A stretch of 64,000 nucleotides of DNA from Shewanella sp. NFH-SH190041 (GTDB lineage Bacteria > Pseudomonadota > Gammaproteobacteria > Enterobacterales > Shewanellaceae): contig NZ_AP026070.1 of NCBI RefSeq assembly GCF_024363255.1, positions 4,250,827-4,314,826 of the forward strand, given 5' to 3'. Each line of letters begins with the position of its first letter. Positions within the stretch are counted from its first letter, which is position 1. Below the pieces are notes generated by a model. That model was given only the letters and a program-made list of their open reading frames with translations, had not been told where the DNA came from and did not search any database. Both the position numbers and the translations under genes were made by a program. Shown piece by piece: positions 50,360-61,224 of this stretch.

Positions 50360-52783
50360 ATGACTAACCCCGATGTATTACCGATCGATCATTATTTTTC
50401 AAACTTTTGTCAGATGATCGGTCAAAGCGATCTGGTGGTGGAAGCTGATACAGGATCGGGGAAGTCGACCCGGTTACCGATCTGGGCGGCGGGAATATAT
50501 CGTCGGGTGTTAATTGTTGAGCCGCGCCGCGTAGCCTGTGTGGCGTTGGCAGATTATCTCAGCTCGGCGTCACAGCAGGTACAGCATGGCTTACAGGTTG
50601 ATTATGCTATCCGTCTTGATAATCGGGTCAGTGCCGACACTCAGGTCGCTTTTGTTACGCCGGGGATCGCGCTTAACTGGTTTTGTGAGGATCAACTGGC
50701 GCAATTTGATCTGGTGATGATCGATGAGTTTCATGAGCGCCGTTGGGATACAGATCTGTTGTTATCTCTGCTTAAACGCGGTGGTTGTCACCGATTGTTA
50801 CTGACATCGGCAACATTAACGGCAGCCCCTTTGTTGGCTTATTTAGGCGCGAACAGTCAATTACTTCAAGCTACTGGGCGGCGGTTTACTGTTGAAATCA
50901 GCTATCTGGCAAGTCAGTCAAACAGTTTACCCGATGGGCATTTGCTCTCCCAGCGGGTATTTCAGGCGATAACTTTGGCGGTAAAACAATATGATTGTGG
51001 CGATATTCTGGTTTTTTTACCAGGCAAAGCTGAGTTGGCTAGTTGCGCCAGTATGTTGCAACCGCTAGGGATACCTTGTTTACAACTCCATGGTGGTACC
51101 GATGTGACGCTGCAGCGGCAGGTGTTGGCTGTGAGTTCTGTTCGGCGGATTATTCTTGCCACTAATGTGGCCGAAACATCACTGACGATTCCCGGGGTGA
51201 CCGTGGTGATCGACTCTGGGCTTGAACGACGTACTTTACAGCGCAATGGTCGCACAGTGTTATCTTTGCAACGGATATCTAAATCCGCAGCTGCGCAGCG
51301 TTGTGGTCGGGCAGGACGTTTGCAGGCTGGGCATTGTTATCGGCTGTGGGGTGAGTTTGCTCCTTTGGATGCGGTGACGCCAGCGCAGTTACAGCGTGAG
51401 GAGTTGGTTGATGCCATGCTGGCCGCCGCCGCGGCAGGCTCCGCATTGTCGCAATTGGCATTTATTGAACCTTTGCCGGAAAAATCTTTACAAAGCGCTA
51501 AGCAGAAATTACTGCAGATCGGTGCGATCCAATCAGATGGTACTGTCACTGATCTTGGCCGCAGGATATTCCCTCTGCCTATAGATACTCAATTTTCATA
51601 TTTAATCACTGTAATGCAAGACGAATGCAGTCAAGGCATGATGGTAGACATTTGTGCCGCGCTCAGTATTAGCCGGCGGTTATGGCAATTGCCTACGAGC
51701 CCAGAAGGGCAGGCGGCATTGCTCCAATGGCAGCCTTTGCCCTGTGATGCCAGTATGCTATTGGCGATTGTACGAATGGATATACCAGATTTTCTTCACG
51801 TGGATATGGTTCTGCGACAAGAGGTCCAGCAGTTAGCAAATCAAATCCGCACGGCGCTTGGTTTAGCGCCATTTACAGCCACGATGCCGGAGCAATCTCA
51901 GCGACTGTGTTGGCTTAAGCAACTCGTCGCAGCCATGCCAGAATTGGCGTTTATGCAACGTCATAGTCGAGTTAATGCTTATGGTAATGAAATCAGTGAA
52001 GTGCAAATTAGTCGCGATAGCCGCTTTGCTTTGTTAACGACCGGACATGCGCAGCTACCTAGTGCAGCGTTAGTGTTGGATCAGTTTTCTTTGCCGGGCA
52101 AAGGACTGCGACAGACGCTGAATATAGCAACCTGTATGGTGCCAGTTCCCTTGTCATTGTTATTTGATGCGGGATTGGGGCGGGATCAATTATCTGAACA
52201 ACGAGATAGCGATGGCCATCATCTATTTGAGCGAATATATGCTGGCCATGTGTTAGGGCTGTATTGTGGCGAGTTATCACCAGAGCAGGCTTTCGCTGAG
52301 ACAGTGACGGCGATCCTTAAGGGGAATTGTATGGCTGGCGTCGCAGCCGCTATTCAGGACGATCTTGCCGCTTGGCAATTGTGGCGAGCATTAACGCCTA
52401 AGGAGCGGCAACGGCTATTAGGTGGTGTTGATGAGCCACAGCCCGGTGAGGTATTTCCTATCGACGCTGCCGAGTATTTGCGGCAAAAATTGACATTATT
52501 AGGGGTTGAAGGCATTGAGGATTTAGCCCTATTGGAGCCAAGTGATTTACAGGTTTGTGGGATCCCGGATTGGTGTCGTGCTGAATTTGATGATTTGTAC
52601 CCTAGAGCCCTTATTTTGGCGGAGTTACAACTGCATGTTGAATATGATGTACGCCGACGTTTGGTGAGCTTGGTTTATCACACTGGGGTAAGAAAAGCCG
52701 ATCCTAAAAGGTGGGAATTACCTAAATGGCAGGGGTGGCGGATTGAATACCGCCGTGCCAGCCGCGTAGTGCAGGTAAAATAA
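50360..52783 (+). CDS. hrpB: ATP-dependent RNA helicase HrpB
   Basis: DExH-box helicase of the HrpB family, about 807 aa. Helicase motifs appear in order: Walker A EADTGSGKST (28-37), VEPRRVA (53-59), DEFHERRW (122-129), TSATL, LVFLPGKAEL-like segment ILVFLPGKAEL, ATNVAETSLTIPGV and QRCGRAGRLQAGHC. The HrpB C-terminal domain follows. A GTG at 50303 gives 19 more residues, but these are not family-like and neither start has a clear ribosome site; I prefer the ATG at 50360. RNA target unknown. It is divergent from mioC. Confidence 0.93.
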   Translation: MTNPDVLPIDHYFSNFCQMIGQSDLVVEADTGSGKSTRLPIWAAGIYRRVLIVEPRRVACVALADYLSSASQQVQHGLQVDYAIRLDNRVSADTQVAFVTPGIALNWFCEDQLAQFDLVMIDEFHERRWDTDLLLSLLKRGGCHRLLLTSATLTAAPLLAYLGANSQLLQATGRRFTVEISYLASQSNSLPDGHLLSQRVFQAITLAVKQYDCGDILVFLPGKAELASCASMLQPLGIPCLQLHGGTDVTLQRQVLAVSSVRRIILATNVAETSLTIPGVTVVIDSGLERRTLQRNGRTVLSLQRISKSAAAQRCGRAGRLQAGHCYRLWGEFAPLDAVTPAQLQREELVDAMLAAAAAGSALSQLAFIEPLPEKSLQSAKQKLLQIGAIQSDGTVTDLGRRIFPLPIDTQFSYLITVMQDECSQGMMVDICAALSISRRLWQLPTSPEGQAALLQWQPLPCDASMLLAIVRMDIPDFLHVDMVLRQEVQQLANQIRTALGLAPFTATMPEQSQRLCWLKQLVAAMPELAFMQRHSRVNAYGNEISEVQISRDSRFALLTTGHAQLPSAALVLDQFSLPGKGLRQTLNIATCMVPVPLSLLFDAGLGRDQLSEQRDSDGHHLFERIYAGHVLGLYCGELSPEQAFAETVTAILKGNCMAGVAAAIQDDLAAWQLWRALTPKERQRLLGGVDEPQPGEVFPIDAAEYLRQKLTLLGVEGIEDLALLEPSDLQVCGIPDWCRAEFDDLYPRALILAELQLHVEYDVRRRLVSLVYHTGVRKADPKRWELPKWQGWRIEYRRASRVVQVK

Positions 52784-52806
52784 CGGGCAATCATTGAGAT
52801 TGCCCG
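52784..52806. terminator. hrpB / fghA convergent hairpin
   Basis: Perfect nine-base arms CGGGCAATC and GATTGCCCG around five bases, between the convergent hrpB and fghA stops (its left arm begins at the hrpB stop). A T-rich tail follows only on the minus strand. Confidence 0.75.
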
Positions 52807-52813
52807 TGCAGAA

Positions 52814-53665
52814 TTACTTCATATGTGCAGCATGAAAACGCAGATGATCTTCAATAAAGCTGGCGATGAAATAATAACTGTGGTCATAACCCTGTTGCAT
52901 TCTCAGGGTAAGTGGATAGTCCGTTGCCAGTGCTGCCGCATTGAGGCTGTCAGTCCGCAGTTGTCCTTGACGCAGGAATTCATCTTCACTGCCTTGATCT
53001 ACTAATGCAGGGACTCGACTGTCGGTGCTACGCATTAGTTCACTGGCATCATATTGTTGCCATTTGTTTTTATCATTACCCAAATAGCCCTGCAGTGCTT
53101 TTTGACCCCATGGACAATTGATGGGATTACAAATTGGACTGAATGCGGATACTGAACTGTATTGCTGTGGGTTACGCAGGGCGATGGTCAGTGCACCATG
53201 TCCGCCCATGGAATGCCCGGCGATAGCCCGTTTTTGACTGACCGGGAAATGCGCTTCAATCAGTCTTGGCAGCTCAGAGACAACATAATCGTACATATGA
53301 TAATGGCGATGCCATGGTGCTTGGGTCGCATTGAGATAAAACCCTGCGCCCAGCCCGAAATCATAAGCCCCTTGCTCATCATCCGGTACATTGTCACCCC
53401 GAGGGCTGGTATCTGGCGCCACAATGGCAATACCCAGTTCAGCGGCTAACCGCTGAGCACCGGCTTTTTGCATAAAGTTTTCATCTGTACAGGTCAGTCC
53501 TGACAGCCAGTAAAGCACCGGCACTTTTTCTGTGGCGGCTTGTGGCGGCAGGAAAATAGCAAAGCGCATGCTGCAGCTCAGTGCTTCCGATTGATGACGA
53601 TATTGTTTATGCCAGCCACCAAAAACTTTATTGGCGCTGAGATTTTCTAACTGGGTATTTTTCAT
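52814..53665 (-). CDS. fghA: S-formylglutathione hydrolase
   Basis: Serine hydrolase (283 aa) that splits S-formylglutathione into formate and glutathione, the second step of glutathione-dependent formaldehyde detoxification. The esterase signature PVLYWLSGLTCTDENF (49-64) and the nucleophile elbow GHSMGGHGAL (150-159, Ser152) are clear. The triad is completed by Asp near 228 (VDQGSEDEF) and His in QGYDHSYYF. It lies in the same direction as adhC, which makes its substrate, with one DUF535 gene between. Confidence 0.96.
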   Translation of the reverse strand: MKNTQLENLSANKVFGGWHKQYRHQSEALSCSMRFAIFLPPQAATEKVPVLYWLSGLTCTDENFMQKAGAQRLAAELGIAIVAPDTSPRGDNVPDDEQGAYDFGLGAGFYLNATQAPWHRHYHMYDYVVSELPRLIEAHFPVSQKRAIAGHSMGGHGALTIALRNPQQYSSVSAFSPICNPINCPWGQKALQGYLGNDKNKWQQYDASELMRSTDSRVPALVDQGSEDEFLRQGQLRTDSLNAAALATDYPLTLRMQQGYDHSYYFIASFIEDHLRFHAAHMK

Positions 53666-53701
53666 TGTGTGCTGCTCTTATTTGGGCAGCCAGTGCCCGT
53701 C

Positions 53702-54643
53702 TCAGGCTTTCAGCAGTGGCAGACGCTGATCAATGACCTGTTGCATCATCTCCAGCCACTCATAGCGGCGACGGTACATGGTGCGTTTGGACTGGCTGAC
53801 TTCTTCAATTGGTTTCAGTGTATCTTTAACATCCAGTTCAACAAATTCTTTACTGAATGGTGTGGCATTCAAGGTTTCCCAGTGACTGTCATAATTTGCT
53901 TTGACCCGGCTGCGAGTATGGCGTTTGGCCTGATAAATATGGGAGTTATTTCTGATTGCCAGAATTTGCTCTACTTCCCATGTTTTTGCCAGCATACGTA
54001 ATAACTTAATCACTAAATCTTTGGGTCTTAGGCCATGCAAACCTCGGGTCAGAATTTTAATTCTGACATTATTTTCTTCTGAACTGTGTGGTCCCTGAAT
54101 TCCACCAATAATCATGGTGCGTTTACTTTCAGTATCATTAACAATGAAGGTTAATGTATAAAAGCTGTTATTGTTTTCATCTAACAGTTTTAAAATAAGC
54201 GCCCCTTCACGACGCAGACGATAATCAAAACCTAGAGCAATTTTGAATTGTTGTTCTTTTAATTCAAAACTGAGTAATTCAATATCTTGATGCTCCTGAT
54301 AAACAGTTTTGGAAATATCCTGTGTAACTTTTTTGTCGATAAATTGATAATGATTTAATAAAAATGCTGCTCGCTCAGCGACATTACCTTTTGCCTTGAC
54401 GTAAGGACGCAGGGGCTTTTCAAAAAACTGTTTGTTTAATTTCATTAAACCAGACAGCAATGGCGCGGATAGACTGCTTTGTATATCGCGGATAGTTTGC
54501 TTATATAGCCAGCCTCTAACCATAAAACGCAGACGACAAAATGGAATTGAACGGTGATAATTACCAATTAATTCATCTGGATATGTTGCTTTTGCTAACT
54601 CTGGAATAGTCAGTGTTTTGATCATTTTATTTGATATCGACAA
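53702..54643 (-). CDS. VirK/YbjX (DUF535) family protein
   Basis: A 313-aa protein of the DUF535 / VirK-YbjX family. The family pattern shows in the N-terminal half (RSIPFCRLRFMVRGWLYKQT) and the middle segment GGIQGPHSSEENNVRI, then ILTRGLHGLRPKDLVIKLL and the C-terminal SHWETLNATPFSKEF. No signal peptide or membrane helix is obvious. Family members have been linked to resistance to antimicrobial peptides and virulence in enterics, but no biochemical role is known. It sits between fghA (36 bp) and adhC (104 bp) with all three on one strand. A terminator after adhC suggests it has its own promoter. Confidence 0.85.
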   Translation of the reverse strand: MSISNKMIKTLTIPELAKATYPDELIGNYHRSIPFCRLRFMVRGWLYKQTIRDIQSSLSAPLLSGLMKLNKQFFEKPLRPYVKAKGNVAERAAFLLNHYQFIDKKVTQDISKTVYQEHQDIELLSFELKEQQFKIALGFDYRLRREGALILKLLDENNNSFYTLTFIVNDTESKRTMIIGGIQGPHSSEENNVRIKILTRGLHGLRPKDLVIKLLRMLAKTWEVEQILAIRNNSHIYQAKRHTRSRVKANYDSHWETLNATPFSKEFVELDVKDTLKPIEEVSQSKRTMYRRRYEWLEMMQQVIDQRLPLLKA

Positions 54644-54707
54644 GGAGAAAATCGCAAAAGATTAACAATTGTATATATCAAAATCAAATGAGCATAAAAT
54701 ATAAAGT

Positions 54708-54729
54708 CCGGCCCGTTATTACGGGCCGG
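54708..54729 (-). terminator. adhC terminator
   Basis: Perfect nine-base GC arms CCGGCCCGT and ACGGGCCGG around four bases, 18 bp after the adhC stop, followed on the minus strand by ACTTTATATTTT. It would separate adhC from the DUF535 and fghA genes downstream. Confidence 0.8.
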
Positions 54730-54747
54730 TATAAATAAGAAAAGGTC

Positions 54748-55974
<1,227 letters not shown>

Positions 55975-56043
55975 CTATTGTATTTATTTATTATGAGATG
56001 ATAATTACAGCTTAATGCAAATTACTTTTACTTGGGTGTAATA

Positions 56044-56925
56044 ATGTTTCTGTGGGAAGGCGTGACTGAGTTTATATCGGTTGCAGAAACGGAGAGTTTT
56101 ACCGCTGCTGGGCGCCGTTTGGGGATCTCGACTGCTCAGGTTAGTCGGCAGATCAGTCAACTGGAAGCCCGGTTAAATACCAAGCTGTTTTATCGTACCA
56201 CCCGCAAAGTTTCTTTGACAGGTGAAGGTAGCGTTTATTACAGCCATTGTCGTCAGGTGATGGATGGGCTGGAAGAAGCTGAACGGGCAATTTCTTCGCT
56301 GCGGGATACGCCACAAGGCAGCATTAAGATGACGGCACCGGTAACTTATGGTGAGCAGTATGTTATGCCTGTAGTGCTGGACTATATGCAAGCGTATCCA
56401 GACGTGGAGATTACTTGTGATTTGACTAATCAGATGATTGATTTAGTTGAAGATGGATATGATTTAGCTGTACGGCTTGGCCACTTACGGGATTCTTCCA
56501 TGATGGCTAAACGGTTGGCCAGCCGGATGCAGTATGTCTGTGCGTCACCGGAATATATTGAGAAATATGGTGCTCCTTACACTCTGTCAGAATTGGGGCA
56601 ACATAATTGTTTAGTCGGCAATTCGAACCATTGGCATTTTGTGGAAAAAGGTAAAGCTCGCAGTGTCCGGGTCAGTGGCAATTTGGTTTGCGGCAGTGGT
56701 TATGCACTGTTGGAGGCGGCTATTCGCGGCATGGGGTTGATTCAATTGCCTGGATATTATGTGGATGAGGCCATTGCTGCAGGGAAGTTGATGGTATTGC
56801 TTAAGCCATATCAGGAACCCAAAGAAGGCATCTGGGCGCTGTATCCGCACAACCGGCAGTTGTCGCCGAAAATTAGATTACTGGTTGATATGTTGGCCGA
56901 GAAGCTGGCAGAACCTAGAGAATAA
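56044..56925 (+). CDS. LysR-family regulator divergent from adhC
   Basis: A 293-aa LysR-type regulator. The N-terminal winged helix reads TEFISVAETESFTAAGRRLG, then ISTAQVSRQISQLEARL (about 8-45), and the C-terminal effector domain begins near residue 90. I chose the ATG at 56044; a TTG four codons upstream is possible. Its divergent position to adhC with 165 bp between suggests it controls the formaldehyde/GSNO pathway. That is inference; no operator was proven, and the effector is unknown. A terminator shared with the downstream convergent gene follows it. Confidence 0.9.
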   Translation: MFLWEGVTEFISVAETESFTAAGRRLGISTAQVSRQISQLEARLNTKLFYRTTRKVSLTGEGSVYYSHCRQVMDGLEEAERAISSLRDTPQGSIKMTAPVTYGEQYVMPVVLDYMQAYPDVEITCDLTNQMIDLVEDGYDLAVRLGHLRDSSMMAKRLASRMQYVCASPEYIEKYGAPYTLSELGQHNCLVGNSNHWHFVEKGKARSVRVSGNLVCGSGYALLEAAIRGMGLIQLPGYYVDEAIAAGKLMVLLKPYQEPKEGIWALYPHNRQLSPKIRLLVDMLAEKLAEPRE

Positions 56926-56949
56926 AGTCTGTTTGATATAGCGATAAAA

Positions 56950-56976
56950 ACAAGCCGCAGTGAACCTGCGGCTTGT
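56950..56976. terminator. Bidirectional terminator (LysR gene / symporter)
   Basis: ACAAGCCGCAG and CTGCGGCTTGT, perfect 11-base arms around five bases, with an A-run at the left and Ts at the right, between convergent genes. Confidence 0.88.
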
Positions 56977-56988
56977 TTGGTGTTGGGC

Positions 56989-58230
56989 TTAAAATTTGCC
57001 TTGTTGCCATTTGTCCACAATCACCGCGGCGATCAAATCCCCCTCTACATTGACTGCAGTTCGGAATGTGTCTAGCGGTCTTTCGATAATCAGCAAAATA
57101 GCAATCGCCTCTAATGGGATCCCGACGGCTAGCATCACTAGCTGCATACCGGACATGGAGCCTGATGGCATTCCGGGGGCACCAATGGAGGAAATCATTG
57201 CCATCAGAAAGATAATGATCAGCTCTGTCGTGCCCAAATCCATACCATATAGTTGGGCAAGGAATATAGCGGCAACCCCTTCAAACAAGGCTGTACCATC
57301 CATATTCATAATGGAGCCTAAGGGAAGCACCATACTGCTGGTTGTGTCCGATACCCCCAGTTCATCCCTCGCGGTTTGCAGTGACAAGGGCAGGGTTGCG
57401 GAGCTTGATGAGGTGGCAAATGCCATGGTCATCGGGGCGATAATGGCTTTCATCATCGGCGTGATTTTGCGGCCGGAAAAGGCTTTTGCCAGCAAAGGCA
57501 GCGTGATCCCGCCATGAATAGCCGTCAGCACAAAGACTAAGAGGGCAAATTGGGCAAGCTCACCAAATAAGGCACTGTTACCGGCACTGCTGTACTGCAA
57601 CAAAATACTGAAAATGGCGATAGGGGCGAACCGTACGATCACACTGATCAGTCGATTTAATCCGCTATTGATGCCTTCAATAACACTGAATACCGGATGT
57701 TTAGCCGGCAGACTCACAAGTAAGGCTATGCCCATCATAACGGCAAATACCACTACTGCGAGCAGGTTACCGTTTGCTAGCGCACTAAAGGGATTAACTA
57801 AGGCCATCCCCAGTAGTTTATGGGCGATGCTGCCGCCGGATGCGGCATCTTGCGCGATAAGGGTAATACCATCGGTATCAGGTAAATTTTGTAATGGTGG
57901 CCAGTGAGGCATCATCAGGGTGACACCTAGACCAAGACAGATGGCTAAGGTGGAGGTGAGGGCATATATCCCTAGGGTGCTGAGACCAAGGGATTTTAAC
58001 TTTACCACTGAACCTATATGGGTAATCCCTTGTAGCAGAGCAAATAACACCACTATCCCGACCAACATTTTCAGTAGGCCAATGTAGATAATTTTTCCCA
58101 GCGCAGTGAAAGCCATAAAGTCACTACCCTGTTGCAGCCAGGCGGAAGGGAGACACTGTGCGAGTAGGACAGCAAGGATGGCGGCGATGATCATCTGCCC
58201 CGGAAGAGAGCGAAAAAGCTTTTTGAACAT
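56989..58230 (-). CDS. SDF-family dicarboxylate/amino acid:cation symporter
   Basis: A 413-aa inner-membrane carrier of the DAACS (SDF) family that takes up C4-dicarboxylates, glutamate or serine/threonine with Na+ or H+. The substrate and ion sites are recognisable: serine-rich loop ATSSSSATLPLSLQ, SMVLPLGSIMNMDGTALFEG, and the second hairpin SSIGAPGMPSGSM. About eight membrane segments are visible. The Ser/Thr transporter (SstT) or a DctA-like role are both open; substrate not assignable from sequence. It converges on the LysR gene and lies downstream of an NDH-like gene on the same strand. Confidence 0.9.
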   Translation of the reverse strand: MFKKLFRSLPGQMIIAAILAVLLAQCLPSAWLQQGSDFMAFTALGKIIYIGLLKMLVGIVVLFALLQGITHIGSVVKLKSLGLSTLGIYALTSTLAICLGLGVTLMMPHWPPLQNLPDTDGITLIAQDAASGGSIAHKLLGMALVNPFSALANGNLLAVVVFAVMMGIALLVSLPAKHPVFSVIEGINSGLNRLISVIVRFAPIAIFSILLQYSSAGNSALFGELAQFALLVFVLTAIHGGITLPLLAKAFSGRKITPMMKAIIAPMTMAFATSSSSATLPLSLQTARDELGVSDTTSSMVLPLGSIMNMDGTALFEGVAAIFLAQLYGMDLGTTELIIIFLMAMISSIGAPGMPSGSMSGMQLVMLAVGIPLEAIAILLIIERPLDTFRTAVNVEGDLIAAVIVDKWQQGKF

Positions 58231-58328
58231 AGAATACCTTGGGCTCTGGGCCGTGGGTCAAAACTGCGGGAGGCGGCGCTAGGCCGCCTGAATTGATACC
58301 GGATCTGATGATGCTAACCCGCCTGGGG

Positions 58329-59552
58329 TTACATACTGCCCGGCATGAATACACGCTTGAGTTGCTTGGTAATCATTAAGCGTAACACAGTCAGGATACC
58401 ACTGACCGTCTTCTGATGCAGACGGAAAATGGTGTTATACAGGGTTCTCATTAGCTCACCCTGTAAAATCAGCCGGTTATTCATTGTGGTACTGATAGCA
58501 TAGTGATGTCCCATAGCGACAAACATACCGGCATCTTTGAAGATAAATTCTGTTAGCGGTTCTCCCCGCAGAAATCCTGGCAGTGTTTTAGCTAAGTGCA
58601 GGGCTGCACGGTTGGCCGATTGCGCTTTTGGTGGCACCATAGTGCCATCAGGCTGAGGAATTTCAGCACAATCACCCAGAGCAAAAATCGCATCATCCAG
58701 AGTCGTTTGCAAGGTGGGTTTGACCTGCAGCTGGTTTATGCGATTGGTTGCTAAACCATCAAGCTGTGTTAGCCATTGTGGCGCTTTAATGCCCGCTGCC
58801 CAGAACTGTAATTGTGCTGGCAAACTGCGGTTTGTTGCCGTTGTCATGCCATCAGTATCGACTTGGCTGATTCGGGTCGAGGTCAGCACATTGATACCAT
58901 AAGACAACAGGCGTTGTTCAGCCTTGCGGGACATGGCCGGTGGATTATGGGGCAATACTCGATCTGCGGCTTCAATCAGGTTGATACTTAGCTCTGCTGC
59001 GTGGGGGTGCTGTGTCAGGCTACGACTCACTTCTGCTAGCTCCGCCGCTAACTCTACGCCTGTTGCGCCAGCACCCACAATATTCACGGTGCGGCGACCA
59101 CCGGAGCGCAGTAGTGTGTTGATTTGCTGTTGGCTTTGTAGCGCCTGCTGCGGAGTATCAAGGAACAGACAGTGCTCGGTCACCCCTTGGGTGCCAAAAT
59201 CATTACTGATAGCACCGGTTGCCATCACCAGCAGATCATAACTGAGTAGTTGGCTGGTGCCATCTAAGGTGCTGTGTAGCTCAATCTGTTTTTGGGTACG
59301 ATTGAGACCTGTCATTCGCGCCTGCAGATGTTGATAACCCTGTTTGGCACTGTGGCTAAAATAGCAGATAGCGTCCAACTCAGAATCAAAGCTGCCGGCG
59401 GCGACCTCATGAAAGCGGGGTTTCCAGTAGTGGTGACTTTCCGGTTCCACCAAAATAACTTGATGGTGGCCAGTTTTTTTGAATTGGGCGGCCAGCAGGG
59501 TGGTCAGCTCCAAACCTGCGGCACCACCGCCGACAACAACGATGCGGGACAT
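58329..59552 (-). CDS. NDH-2-like NAD(P)H:FAD oxidoreductase
   Basis: A 407-aa flavoprotein of the type II NADH dehydrogenase family, which passes electrons from NADH to quinone without pumping protons. The FAD motif VVGGGAAGLEL is at 6-16; the NADH-binding motif NIVGAGATGVELAAELAE lies near 156-173; the flavin contact FALGDCAEI is near residue 290. The C-terminal basic stretch (TKQLKRVFMPGSM) could bind the membrane. Exact electron acceptor is not provable here; ferredoxin reductase-like members also exist in this superfamily. It is followed by the symporter gene at 99 bp. Confidence 0.85.
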   Translation of the reverse strand: MSRIVVVGGGAAGLELTTLLAAQFKKTGHHQVILVEPESHHYWKPRFHEVAAGSFDSELDAICYFSHSAKQGYQHLQARMTGLNRTQKQIELHSTLDGTSQLLSYDLLVMATGAISNDFGTQGVTEHCLFLDTPQQALQSQQQINTLLRSGGRRTVNIVGAGATGVELAAELAEVSRSLTQHPHAAELSINLIEAADRVLPHNPPAMSRKAEQRLLSYGINVLTSTRISQVDTDGMTTATNRSLPAQLQFWAAGIKAPQWLTQLDGLATNRINQLQVKPTLQTTLDDAIFALGDCAEIPQPDGTMVPPKAQSANRAALHLAKTLPGFLRGEPLTEFIFKDAGMFVAMGHHYAISTTMNNRLILQGELMRTLYNTIFRLHQKTVSGILTVLRLMITKQLKRVFMPGSM

Positions 59553-59741
59553 TATTTTCCTCTGTTTCCTCTGGGGAATAGATAAATGGGGGGATGATGT
59601 TGCTACTTAGCCGAGGGGGAGCGGCTAAGCAGCAGAGCGGGGCATTATAATTACCTTTGTTTGATAGATAATCTGGCGTAAAGGTAATTAACTTTTACTG
59701 TGAGGTAATAAAAAACGGTGTTTTGGAAGAGGTTTGGGCAA

Positions 59742-59768
59742 TAAAAAAGCCCGCATAGCGAGCTTTTT
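59742..59768 (-). terminator. mnmE terminator
   Basis: Minus strand AAAAAAGCTCGC and GCGGGCTTTTTT arms with one mismatch around a three-base loop, 14 bp after the mnmE stop, ending in a T-run. Confidence 0.85.
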
Positions 59769-59782
59769 TAACCCATTGGTGC

Positions 59783-61144
59783 TTATTTACCGATACAGAA
59801 AGAACTGAAGATCCGGCCCAGCAGATCATCAGAAGTGAAGGTTCCGGTAATTTCAGCCAGGGCTTGTTGGGTCATGCGTAGCTCTTCGGCTAGCAGTTCC
59901 CCGGCTTGGAATACTTCCAGCTGTTCTTTGCCTATCTGCAGATGTTCTGCAGCCTGAGCCAGTGCTTCAAGGTGGCGGCGGCGGGCAATAAAGCCTCCTT
60001 CCAGGTTACTTTGGTAACCCATCAGAGATTTTAAATGCTGTTTTAAGGCATCGACCCCTAAGCCTGTTTTAGCGGAAATGCGGTAAACGCTATATCCGTG
60101 TTCATTGGTGGTTTCCAGACTTTCACCGGTTAAATCCGCCTTGTTACGCACCACTGTGACGCCTAATCCTTGTGGTAAGCGGTCGATAAAGTCCGGCCAG
60201 ATTTCCCGAGGGTCGATGGCGTCAGTCGTGGTGCCATCGACCATAAAGAGCACCTGGTCGGCTGAATTGATTTCGCTCCATGCCCGTTCAATGCCGATCT
60301 GCTCCACTGTATCTGCGGTATCGCGCAGTCCTGCAGTATCAATGATGTGCAGTGGCATGCCATCTAAGTGAATATGCTCACGCAGCACGTCTCGGGTTGT
60401 GCCAGCAATTTCGGTAACAATGGCGGACTCTTTACCGGCTAGCGCATTAAGCAAACTGGATTTGCCGGCATTGGGGCGACCTGCGATAACCACTTTCATC
60501 CCTTCACGGATAATGGCGCCCTGCTTGGCGCTGGCTTGAACACCGGTCAGTTTATCTATGATGCGATATAGGGCTGAAGCGATTTTACCGTCAGAGAGGA
60601 AGTCCACTTCTTCATCGGGAAAATCAATGGCCGCTTCGACATACAGGCGCAGGTTAGTTACCTGTTCCACTAGTTCATGGACTTCTTTGGAGAATTCACC
60701 TTGCAGTGACTGCAGCGCACTTTTGGCGGCTTGCTCACTGGTGGCATCAATCAAATCCGCAATCGCTTCAGCTTGCGTCAGATCCAGCTTGTCATTCATA
60801 AAGGCTTGTTCACTGAACTCACCGGGACGGGCAATGCGGATGCCCGCTACTTCCAGCACCCGTTTGATCAACATATCCAGTACGATTTGGCCGCCATGCC
60901 CTTGCAGCTCTAGGACATCTTCCCCGGTAAAGGAGTTTGGACCTTTAAAGAACAGCGCAATGCCCTGATCCAGTATTGTGCCATCTGCTGCCTGAAAGTC
61001 ACAATAGTCGGCGTATCGTGGTTTTGGCAGGTGGCCCAGCACGGCCATAGCAGCAGCGCTAGCTTGCTTGCCTGAGATACGGATAATGCCCACACCACCC
61101 CGGCCGGGAGCGGTGGCCTGTGCCACGATAGTGTCTGTTGTCAC
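59783..61144 (-). CDS. mnmE: tRNA modification GTPase MnmE
   Basis: K+-activated GTPase (453 aa; also trmE) that works with MnmG on wobble uridine modification. The N-terminal folate domain includes [15 protein letters not shown] (11-25). The inserted G domain has G1 GRPNAGKSS (about 226-234), the T-loop [15 protein letters not shown] and NKAD. The C-terminus is FCIGK with the family cysteine at 450. Its partner mnmG lies 12 kb away across oriC. It is downstream of yidC as in E. coli. Confidence 0.98.
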   Translation of the reverse strand: MTTDTIVAQATAPGRGGVGIIRISGKQASAAAMAVLGHLPKPRYADYCDFQAADGTILDQGIALFFKGPNSFTGEDVLELQGHGGQIVLDMLIKRVLEVAGIRIARPGEFSEQAFMNDKLDLTQAEAIADLIDATSEQAAKSALQSLQGEFSKEVHELVEQVTNLRLYVEAAIDFPDEEVDFLSDGKIASALYRIIDKLTGVQASAKQGAIIREGMKVVIAGRPNAGKSSLLNALAGKESAIVTEIAGTTRDVLREHIHLDGMPLHIIDTAGLRDTADTVEQIGIERAWSEINSADQVLFMVDGTTTDAIDPREIWPDFIDRLPQGLGVTVVRNKADLTGESLETTNEHGYSVYRISAKTGLGVDALKQHLKSLMGYQSNLEGGFIARRRHLEALAQAAEHLQIGKEQLEVFQAGELLAEELRMTQQALAEITGTFTSDDLLGRIFSSFCIGK

Positions 61145-61169
61145 GCTGTTATCACCTTTTTTGCAATCA

Positions 61170-61197
61170 AAAGAAAAGGCGACCGAAGCCGCCTTTA
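61170..61197 (-). terminator. yidC terminator
   Basis: Minus strand AAAGGCGG and TCGCCTTT arms with a UUCG-like loop (GCTTCGGT), followed by TCTTTT, between yidC and mnmE. Confidence 0.8.
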
Positions 61198-61224
61198 CAT
61201 CTTATTCAGTGGTCATCTGAAGGC

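Noticed and set aside
54661..54747. Riboswitch or leader peptide between adhC and the DUF535 gene
   Set aside because: The only structure is a GC-rich terminator hairpin; no conserved leader fold was recognisable.
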